Below are positions 1-5,217 of a stretch of 5,217 nt of DNA, piece by piece. Every line of letters starts with the position of its first letter. The stretch's first letter is position 1. The position numbers and the translations under genes are program-made. The DNA comes from Xanthobacteraceae bacterium. GTDB lineage: Bacteria > Pseudomonadota > Alphaproteobacteria > Rhizobiales > Xanthobacteraceae. The stretch covers positions 1 to 5,217 of the forward strand of contig JASHSE010000128.1 of NCBI GenBank assembly GCA_030036975.1, given 5' to 3'. The notes under the pieces were generated by a model, which made no database searches, was not told the DNA's origin, and saw only the letters and a program-made list of their open reading frames with translations.

Positions 1-665
1 TCGGCCGCAAGCACACCTGGGTGATGTCTTATATCTACATCGGAACGTTCGGCTCGTTCATCGGCTACTCGGCCGCGTTTCCATTGCTGATCAAGACGCA
101 ATTCCCGGCGGTCACCGTCGGCATCGCGTTTCTGGGACCGCTGGTCGGGTCGCTGTCGCGTCCGTTGGGCGGACTGCTGGCCGACAAAATCGGCGGCGCC
201 ATCGTGACGTTCTGGAATTTCATCGCCATGGTCGCCGCCACCGTTGCGGTCATGTATTTCGTCCAGGTCAAGGACTTTCCGGATTTCCTGGCGATGTTCC
301 TGGTTCTCTTCGTCACTACCGGAATAGGCAATGGTTCGACCTACCGGATGATCCCGTCGATCTTCCGCGAAGAGAAGATGCGGGCGGCGAAGGGATTGGG
401 CGAGGCCGAGCGGACGCTCGCCCTCAAAGCGGCCAGTATCGAGAGCGCTGCCGCGCTCGGCTTCATCGGTGCGGTCGGCGCCTGTGGCGGGTATCTCATT
501 CCGCGCGGATTCGGCGCCTCCATTGCCGCCACCGGCGGTCCGCATCTGGCGCTCGCAGTCTTCCTCGCCTTTTACCTGACCTGCATCGCGCTCACGTGGT
601 GGTTCTATCTGCGCAAAAGCGTTTTTGTGCAAAGCGGGGTCCATCTCGCGAAGGCCCGCGTGTAA
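1..665 (+). CDS. narK: NarK-type nitrate/nitrite MFS transporter, C-terminal half (5' truncated)
   Basis: Inner-membrane transporter of the nitrate-nitrite porter (NNP) family of the major facilitator superfamily, moving nitrate into the cytoplasm and possibly exchanging it for nitrite. The first complete codon is at position 3, and 220 residues are visible, about half the usual length. They give about six hydrophobic segments, matching TM7-TM12 of a 12-TM protein. Seen in the fragment: GTFGSFIGYSA in the first segment; SLSRPLGGLLADKIGG, whose Arg lies where NarK has its second substrate-binding arginine; and the NNP nitrate-signature motif GIGNGSTYRM (positions 321-350). The GTG/ATG codons at 21-26 are internal, because the frame is open to the edge and the residues before them (KHTW) are typical of NarK. 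The last ~15 residues are not NarK-like and arise from a palindromic sequence. The TAA stop overlaps the next ATG by one base, implying one operon with the nitrate reductase genes. Family assignment is very secure; NarK subtype and direction of transport are not visible. Confidence 0.95.
   Translation, partial: GRKHTWVMSYIYIGTFGSFIGYSAAFPLLIKTQFPAVTVGIAFLGPLVGSLSRPLGGLLADKIGGAIVTFWNFIAMVAATVAVMYFVQVKDFPDFLAMFLVLFVTTGIGNGSTYRMIPSIFREEKMRAAKGLGEAERTLALKAASIESAAALGFIGAVGACGGYLIPRGFGASIAATGGPHLALAVFLAFYLTCIALTWWFYLRKSVFVQSGVHLAKARV
611..630. repeat. Hairpin-forming palindrome inside the narK 3' end, Rhizobiales-repeat-like
   Basis: Eight-base arms at 611-618 (GCGCAAAA) and 623-630 (TTTTGTGC) pair fully if one G-U wobble is allowed, with a four-base loop GCGT. 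From memory, this palindrome and the following AAAGCGGGGTCC...TCGCGAAGG resemble a dispersed intergenic repeat common in Rhizobiales genomes (GCGCAAAA...TTTTGCGC followed by AAAGTGG and TTCGCG). It encodes part of the transporter's non-conserved tail and ends about 20 bases before the narK stop. No second copy lies in the window, so calling it a repeat is inference; the hairpin itself is seen directly. Confidence 0.5.
648..654 (+). promoter_or_regulatory. Ribosome binding site for the nasC start at 665
   Basis: GCGAAGG ends 10 bases before the ATG at 665, a plausible though slightly long Shine-Dalgarno spacing. It lies in the narK coding end. It supports starting the flavoprotein at the ATG that overlaps the narK TAA (TAATG), rather than at the upstream in-frame GTG at 596, which would add 23 residues encoded by the palindromic region. 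Confidence 0.5.
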
Positions 666-1987
666 TGGTCGAAACCGGCAGCCGGCGCCGCGAACGGCTC
701 GTCGTCATCGGCAATGGAATGGCCGGAATGCGAACGGTCGAAGAGCTGCTGTTGCGGGCTCCCGACCGCTTCGACATTGCCGTTATCGGCGCCGAGCCGC
801 ATCCGAATTACAGCCGTATCCTTTTGTCGTCGGTGCTGGCGGGCGAAAAGACATTTGAGGACATCGTCATCAACCCGCGCGGCTGGTACGAGCATCACCG
901 CATCGGCTTGATTGCCGGTTGCCGCGCCACGGCGATCGATGCCGTTGCGCGGCGAATAGCGGTCGATGACGGACGTACTCTCGGTTACGACAAGCTGTTG
1001 TTGGCGACCGGGTCGAAGCCGTTGGTGCCGGCAATTCCAGGCATCGGCTTGCCCAATGTGCGTGCCTTCCGCGACATCGCCGATGTCGAGGCGATGATCG
1101 GGGAGGCGCGGAGCAAACGGCGCACCGTGGTGATCGGCGGCGGGCTCCTCGGCCTCGAAGCGGCCTGGGGGTTGCAGCGCCGCGGCATGGCGGTCACGGT
1201 CGTGCATCTCATGCCGACGCTCATGGAGCGCCAGCTCGATGCGGCTGCCGGCGCGCTGCTGCAGCGTGATCTTGAAGCCCGCGGCGTCGTCTTCTTCACC
1301 AACAGCCAGACCGAGGAAATCGTCGGCGCCGAGCGCGCCGAGGCGGTCGTGCTCGCGGACGGGCGCCGCATCGCCACCGACTTCGTCGTGCTGGCGGTCG
1401 GGATCAGGCCCAATATCGATCTGGCGCGCAGCGCCAGGCTCGATGCCAACCGCGGCATCCTGGTCGGCGACGACATGGCGACCAGCGATCCGAATATCTA
1501 CGCGGTCGGCGAATGCATCGAGCATAACGGCCAGGTTTTCGGCCTGGTCGCGCCGATCTGGGAACAGACAAAGGTATGCGCGGCCCGGCTCGCAGGCGAC
1601 CTCCGCGCCGCATACGTTCCGCCTGCCGCCTTTGCCAGTCTCAAGATAACCGGAATCGACGTCTTCTCGGCCGGCGCTCTCGCCGCTGCCGACGACGGCG
1701 ACGAGGAGATTACGCTGCACGATGCCAAGAGCGGCCTCTACAAAAAGCTGATCCTGCGCGGTGACAGGATCGTCGGCGCCACGCTGTATGGAGAGGTGGC
1801 CGATGGCCCGTGGTACGTGCAACTGATGCACGACAAAGTCGACGTCTCGCCGTTGCGCGATCGCATCGCGTTCGGCCGCGCTGTTGCCGAGCGGGTGAGC
1901 GCCGGACAGCCGCCGCGTGATGGTGCGGCGCGGATCGATGGCGCCGGCATAGACCGGGCGGCAGAGTTGCAATGGCACGCGGCGTGA
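665..1987 (+). CDS. nasC: NirB-like FAD/NAD(P)H oxidoreductase, electron-transfer subunit of assimilatory nitrate reductase
   Basis: Cytoplasmic flavoprotein of 440 residues that takes electrons from NAD(P)H and passes them to the nitrate reductase encoded next. It matches the N-terminal reductase part of the NirB nitrite reductase. Visible: FAD-binding Rossmann motif VIGNGMAGMRT (residues 14-24); NYSRILLSSVLAGEK (48-62); LLLATGSKP (111-119); NAD(P)-binding motif VVIGGGLLGLEAA (155-167) followed by HLMPTLMERQLD; LAVGIRPN (243-250); YAVGECIEH (279-287), the second FAD motif; and a C-terminal small domain with LYGEVADGPWY (374-384). It ends there: the BFD [2Fe-2S] and sirohaem domains of NirB are absent. 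A stand-alone protein of this size beside the nitrate reductase corresponds to Klebsiella NasC (NasB in Bacillus), so the symbol depends on the naming scheme. The start at 665 puts the Rossmann motif 14 residues in. It overlaps narK by 1 base and nasA by 16, suggesting translational coupling. Confidence 0.9.
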   Translation: MVETGSRRRERLVVIGNGMAGMRTVEELLLRAPDRFDIAVIGAEPHPNYSRILLSSVLAGEKTFEDIVINPRGWYEHHRIGLIAGCRATAIDAVARRIAVDDGRTLGYDKLLLATGSKPLVPAIPGIGLPNVRAFRDIADVEAMIGEARSKRRTVVIGGGLLGLEAAWGLQRRGMAVTVVHLMPTLMERQLDAAAGALLQRDLEARGVVFFTNSQTEEIVGAERAEAVVLADGRRIATDFVVLAVGIRPNIDLARSARLDANRGILVGDDMATSDPNIYAVGECIEHNGQVFGLVAPIWEQTKVCAARLAGDLRAAYVPPAAFASLKITGIDVFSAGALAAADDGDEEITLHDAKSGLYKKLILRGDRIVGATLYGEVADGPWYVQLMHDKVDVSPLRDRIAFGRAVAERVSAGQPPRDGAARIDGAGIDRAAELQWHAA

Positions 1988-4662
1988 TTCGCACGGCCTG
2001 CCCGTATTGCGGCGTCGGTTGCGGGCTGCGCGTCGCCGCCGACGGCACCATCTCCGGAGATCCGGATCATCCAGCCAACAACGGTCGCCTCTGTTCGAAG
2101 GGCGCGGCGCTGGGCGATACGCTCGCCACCGACGGCCGCCTGCTCTACCCACAGATCGGTGGACGCAATGCCAGCTGGGACGAAGCGCTCGACCGTATCG
2201 CCGCCGCTTTCATGCGGACCATAGCCGAGCATGGTTCGGACGCGGTGGCGCTCTATGTCTCCGGGCAATTGCTGACCGAAGATTATTACGTCGCCAACAA
2301 GCTGATGAAAGGATTCATCGGCAGCGCCAATATCGACACCAATTCACGGCTATGCATGGCGTCGTCGGTTGCCGGTCATATCCGCGCCTTCGGCGAGGAC
2401 ATCGTGCCCGGCTGTTACGAGGACCTCGAAGCCGCCGATCTCGTCGTTGTGGTGGGCAGCAATACGGCCTGGTGTCATCCGGTTCTCTACCAGCGCCTCG
2501 TTGCCGCCAGACAAGACCGTGGAACGAAGATCGTGGCGATCGACCCGAGGCATACGCCGACCTGCGACATTGCCGACGTTCATCTGGCCATACGACCCGG
2601 CTCCGATGTGGCGGTGTTCGCGGGCTTGCTGGCGCATCTGGCCGAAGCCGGCGCGTGCGATAACGCATGGACGCGGCAATCGGCGGTCGATCTTGCTGCC
2701 GCGGTCACGGCGGCGCGGTGCTCGGCACCTTCGCTTGGCGAGGTTGCGACGATCGCGGATGTGCCGGCAGCCGATCTGGCCCGCTTCTACGACTGGTTTG
2801 CCGGCACCGAGCGCACCGTCACGCTGTATTCGCAAGGCGTCAACCAGTCCTCGGCCGGAACCGACAAGGTCAACGCCATCATCAATTGTCATCTGGCGAC
2901 CGGCCGCTTGGGACGTCCCGGCATGGGGCCGTTCTCCTTGACCGGCCAGCCGAACGCGATGGGCGGCCGTGAAGTCGGCGGGCTTGCCAACCAGCTCGCC
3001 GCGCATATGAGCTTCACTGATCCGGCCGATATCGACCGCGTGCACCGTTTCTGGAAATCGCCGCGGGTCGCCGGCCGGCCGGGTCTCAAGGCGGTCGATC
3101 TGTTCGACGCGGTGCTGGACGGCAAAGTCAAGGCGCTATGGATTCTCGGCACCAATCCGGCCGTGAGCATGCCCCGCGCCGAGCGCGTACGCGCGGCACT
3201 GAGCAAATGCCCATTCGTTGCCGTCAGCGATGGCTGGACGAGCGACACGACGCGGCTTGCCGAGATCGTGCTGCCGGCGGCAACCTGGGGCGAGAAGGAC
3301 GGCACGGTCACCAACTCCGAGCGCTGCATCTCGCGGCAGCGCGCTTTTCGGCCGGCGCCGGGCGAAGCGCGGCCTGATTGGTGGATGCTGGCCGAAGTGG
3401 CGCGCCGCATAGGCTTCCCCGCGGCGTTCGCCTACGGCAAACCGGCCGAAATCTTTCGCGAACATGCGAGCCTGTCGGCATTTGAGAACGGAGCGAAGAG
3501 CCGTCGCATTTTCGACATCGGCGCGCTCGCCGAATTGAGCGACGAAGACTATGAGCGTTTGCCGCCTACCTATTGGCCGCTGCCACGCGGCACACGCGAG
3601 CCGTGGTCGAGCGCCAAGCGGCTGTTTGGCAGCGGCAGCGGATTTGCGACGCCGGATGGCCGTGCCCGCGTGGTGCCGACGCCATACCGCGCGCCTGCAG
3701 TGCCGACCGACGAACGCCGGCCGCTCGTTCTCAATACCGGACGGGTGCGCGACCAATGGCATACGATGACCCGAACCGGCCAATCGCCGCGGCTGATGGC
3801 GCACCAGAGCGAGCCGCGGCTCGACCTGTACGCGGCGGATGCGGCGCGGCTTGGCCTTGCCGACGGCGATCTCGCCCGCGTCGAAAGCCGGGACGGCGCT
3901 ACTGTATTGCCTGTTCGCGTGACCAACGATTTACGTGGGGGCGAAGCGTTCGCTCCGATGCACTGGACCGATCGGTTCAGCTCCGCCGGCCCGATCGATG
4001 CCGTGGTCGGCGCGGCCACCGATCCGGTTTCAGGGCAACCGGAGTTGAAGGCGACGCCGGTTCGGGTCACGGCGCTTAAACCGCACTGGCACGGTCTGTT
4101 GTTGCGCGGCACCGAACAGGTGCCGCAAGGCCCGTATTTTTGGGCGCGGGTCCCGCTCGACCGGGGTCACGCGTTCACGCTGATCGGATGGGAGCCGCTG
4201 CCCCGCGACCGCGGCAGCGAATTGTGGATTGCGGCGCTGCTCGACGCGCCCGCCGCGGCGGAACTGGTGATCTATGCCGATCCCGCTCGCGGCATGTTTC
4301 GCTATGCCAGCATCCTTGCTGGTCGCCTCAATGCCTGCCTATTTATCGCCGGCAAAGCGTCGTTGCTGCCTCCACGCGGCGCACTGGCCGCGCTGCTCGG
4401 CACGCGCATCGAACCGCAGCAGCGCACGGTCTTGTTGACCGGCGAGCCGGCCCGCGGAGCGGTGTCGGGCGCCGCTGCAGGTCCGACGGTCTGCGCGTGC
4501 TTCGGCATCGGTTTGCCGGTGTTGCACCGCGCCATCGTCGAGCGCCGCCTGACAAGTGTCGCCGAGATCGGCGCCAATTTGCGCGCGGGCACCAATTGCG
4601 GCTCGTGCATTCCGGAACTTCAGGCGATCTTGAGCGAGCTGCAGCCGGCGCCCGCTTCATGA
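1972..4662 (+). CDS. nasA: Assimilatory nitrate reductase, molybdopterin catalytic subunit with C-terminal BFD [2Fe-2S] domain
   Basis: Cytoplasmic enzyme of 896 residues reducing nitrate to nitrite for nitrogen assimilation; it binds Mo-bis-MGD, a [4Fe-4S] and a [2Fe-2S] cluster. N-terminal cluster ligands are Cys10, Cys13, Cys17 and Cys41 (TACPYCGVGCG...NNGRLCSKG), with Lys43 in the place of the conserved lysine between cluster and cofactor. NSRLCMASSV (124-133) holds Cys128, the expected Mo ligand of NasA/NapA-type nitrate reductases; this and the NasC neighbour argue against formate dehydrogenase. Further oxidoreductase-family segments are GQPNAMGGREVGGLANQLA (325-343), LGTNPAVSMP (392-401) and, in the dinucleotide-binding domain, LNTGRVRDQWHTMTRTG (587-603). 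After about 120 less typical residues (700-835) comes a BFD-like domain with Cys841, Cys843, Cys876 and Cys879 (CxC-x32-CxxC), as in Klebsiella NasA. No Tat or Sec signal is present. ATG 1972 overlaps nasC; GTG 1984 is an alternative start that loses four residues. The Shine-Dalgarno sequence is weak (GCAGAG at 1961-1966). Confidence 0.95.
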   Translation: MARGVIRTACPYCGVGCGLRVAADGTISGDPDHPANNGRLCSKGAALGDTLATDGRLLYPQIGGRNASWDEALDRIAAAFMRTIAEHGSDAVALYVSGQLLTEDYYVANKLMKGFIGSANIDTNSRLCMASSVAGHIRAFGEDIVPGCYEDLEAADLVVVVGSNTAWCHPVLYQRLVAARQDRGTKIVAIDPRHTPTCDIADVHLAIRPGSDVAVFAGLLAHLAEAGACDNAWTRQSAVDLAAAVTAARCSAPSLGEVATIADVPAADLARFYDWFAGTERTVTLYSQGVNQSSAGTDKVNAIINCHLATGRLGRPGMGPFSLTGQPNAMGGREVGGLANQLAAHMSFTDPADIDRVHRFWKSPRVAGRPGLKAVDLFDAVLDGKVKALWILGTNPAVSMPRAERVRAALSKCPFVAVSDGWTSDTTRLAEIVLPAATWGEKDGTVTNSERCISRQRAFRPAPGEARPDWWMLAEVARRIGFPAAFAYGKPAEIFREHASLSAFENGAKSRRIFDIGALAELSDEDYERLPPTYWPLPRGTREPWSSAKRLFGSGSGFATPDGRARVVPTPYRAPAVPTDERRPLVLNTGRVRDQWHTMTRTGQSPRLMAHQSEPRLDLYAADAARLGLADGDLARVESRDGATVLPVRVTNDLRGGEAFAPMHWTDRFSSAGPIDAVVGAATDPVSGQPELKATPVRVTALKPHWHGLLLRGTEQVPQGPYFWARVPLDRGHAFTLIGWEPLPRDRGSELWIAALLDAPAAAELVIYADPARGMFRYASILAGRLNACLFIAGKASLLPPRGALAALLGTRIEPQQRTVLLTGEPARGAVSGAAAGPTVCACFGIGLPVLHRAIVERRLTSVAEIGANLRAGTNCGSCIPELQAILSELQPAPAS

Positions 4663-4665
4663 TCA
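4660..4665. other. Back-to-back stop codons of convergent nasA and eutA in one TGATCA palindrome
   Basis: TGA at 4660-4662 stops nasA on the plus strand. TCA at 4663-4665 is TGA on the minus strand and stops eutA. The two reading frames meet with no spacer and no overlap, so any transcription terminator for either gene must lie inside the coding region of the other. Confidence 0.95.
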
Positions 4666-5217
4666 CGTTGCGGCGACCGGCGCAATCGCCTTTTCCGCCT
4701 GCCAGTCCTTGCCCAGCCCGGCGCTGGTCGGAAAGATCAACGACTTGATCACCACCGGCACCGCGCCCGAAGTGTCGAGGATGGCGCCGATGTCGATGTA
4801 GTCGAATTCTTTGAGCTCGAGCCCGTCGATGGAAACGATCGGGCCGTCGAATTTCATCTCTTCGCAATAGTGGATACCGATCAGGCCGCCGACGTCGCCG
4901 TCGCCGGCCAGCACGATCGGGTGGCCGCGCGCGATCACCGCCTCGAGGCCGTCGGCCACGCCCTTGCAGAAATCGTCGAGCCGGCGGTAGGTCGCCGAGC
5001 CGCGCCACGGCACGAAGATCGCCACCGGGCTGTCGCCGCCGCCGAGGTCGAGCCGCTTGAGTGCGCCCCTGATCGCGGCCGACACCGCGGCCGCGTCAAT
5101 CGTCTCCTCGCCGAGCGAAAAGTTCGGCGCGATCACCGGCACGTTGCGCAGCGGCAGCGTTTGCAGCGGCCAGACGAAGATCGTGCTGCCGGAGACCTGC
5201 ATCGTGTATTGCGAGGC
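4663..5217 (-). CDS. eutA: Ethanolamine ammonia-lyase reactivating factor EutA, C-terminal part (5' truncated)
   Basis: EutA is an actin-fold ATPase that restores inactivated, cobalamin-dependent ethanolamine ammonia-lyase (EutBC) by exchanging damaged cofactor. The 184 visible residues align by eye with the end of enterobacterial EutA (about 467 residues). SGST, then LPLRNVPV (fragment residues 21-28), matches SGSTIW...LPLRNLPV. DYIDIG (139-144), then VPVVIKSLIFPTS, matches DYIDIG...VPVTVKSLAFPS. Between them are hydrophobic strands such as PIVLAGDGDVGGLIGI. The frame is open to the right edge: five codons (ASQYT) precede the ATG at 5202, which is internal, so the true start and the ATP-binding N-terminal domain lie outside. 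The C-terminus runs about 20 residues past the last conserved block and ends in an Ala-rich stretch. It converges with nasA and is the last gene of any leftward operon, so eutB/eutC, if linked, should lie to the right. No other family fits as well; identification rests on remembered motifs. Confidence 0.85.
   Translation of the reverse strand, partial: ASQYTMQVSGSTIFVWPLQTLPLRNVPVIAPNFSLGEETIDAAAVSAAIRGALKRLDLGGGDSPVAIFVPWRGSATYRRLDDFCKGVADGLEAVIARGHPIVLAGDGDVGGLIGIHYCEEMKFDGPIVSIDGLELKEFDYIDIGAILDTSGAVPVVIKSLIFPTSAGLGKDWQAEKAIAPVAAT
4672..4694 (+). terminator. Possible weak intrinsic terminator for the nas operon, inside eutA
   Basis: GGCGA at 4672-4676 pairs with TCGCC at 4686-4690 around a nine-base loop, followed directly by TTTT (4691-4694). 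It starts ten bases after the nasA stop and faces the right way for that transcript. The stem is only five pairs and the T tract only four, and the sequence also codes for the EutA C-terminus (AIAPV region), so it may be chance. Confidence 0.25.

Noticed and set aside
596..664. Upstream start (GTG 596) for the flavoprotein
   Set aside because: The extra 23 residues come from the palindromic end of narK and do not resemble NirB-type N-termini; ATG 665 has a Shine-Dalgarno and puts the Rossmann motif at the usual distance.
605..2152. 515-codon open frame on the minus strand opposite nasC
   Set aside because: It is rich in Arg, Ala and Pro with no recognisable motif, lies opposite a clearly conserved gene, and is expected in GC-rich DNA where stop codons are rare in the antisense frame.
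2350..3804. Long minus-strand open frames opposite nasA (2350-3045, 2889-3410, 3136-3804)
   Set aside because: They overlap one another and a fully conserved nasA, and show Arg-rich low-complexity composition without domains.
1972..4662. Formate dehydrogenase or periplasmic NapA as the identity of the molybdoenzyme
   Set aside because: No Tat signal is present, the Mo-ligand region is NSRLCMASSV, the C-terminus carries a BFD domain, and the neighbours are NarK and a NirB-like reductase; all favour assimilatory NasA.
5200..5202. ATG as the start of a 179-residue minus-strand gene
   Set aside because: The frame continues open to the window edge and the homologous EutA has over 300 residues before this point, so the Met is internal.
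1..5217. Mobile elements, CRISPR arrays, tRNA/rRNA genes, riboswitches or a novel system
   Set aside because: All sequence is accounted for by four conserved metabolic genes with no intergenic space; I saw no direct-repeat arrays, transposase motifs or RNA-gene signatures.

Overview
The window is GC-rich, densely coding DNA with strong G/C preference at third codon positions. The protein sequences look like those of an alphaproteobacterium, probably of the Rhizobiales (Hyphomicrobiales; Bradyrhizobium/Rhodopseudomonas/Xanthobacteraceae-like). That placement comes from protein character and a Rhizobiales-style palindrome, not from a phylogenetic marker, so it is tentative.

Layout: positions 1-665 (+) are the C-terminal half of a NarK-type nitrate/nitrite transporter, cut by the left edge. 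Positions 665-1987 (+) encode a 440-residue NirB-like FAD/NAD(H) oxidoreductase, the electron-input subunit of the assimilatory nitrate reductase. Positions 1972-4662 (+) encode the 896-residue molybdenum catalytic subunit, which carries a C-terminal BFD-type [2Fe-2S] domain. Positions 4663-5217 (-) are the C-terminal part of EutA, the reactivating factor of ethanolamine ammonia-lyase, cut by the right edge. No stretch is without a gene: the three forward genes overlap by 1 and 16 bases, and the two convergent genes abut with no spacer.

The three forward genes make one functional unit. The transporter brings in nitrate (and may handle nitrite), the flavoprotein takes electrons from NAD(P)H, and they pass to the catalytic subunit, whose [2Fe-2S] and [4Fe-4S] clusters lead to the molybdopterin centre that reduces nitrate to nitrite in the cytoplasm. 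The nitrite reductase needed to go on to ammonium is not in the window. The convergent eutA belongs to another nitrogen (and carbon) source, ethanolamine, which yields ammonia.

I see no previously undescribed system here. The points most worth a second look are the palindrome that forms the 3' end of narK, the back-to-back stop codons (TGATCA) shared by the convergent genes, a possible nasA terminator inside eutA, and the unusual operon position of eutA.
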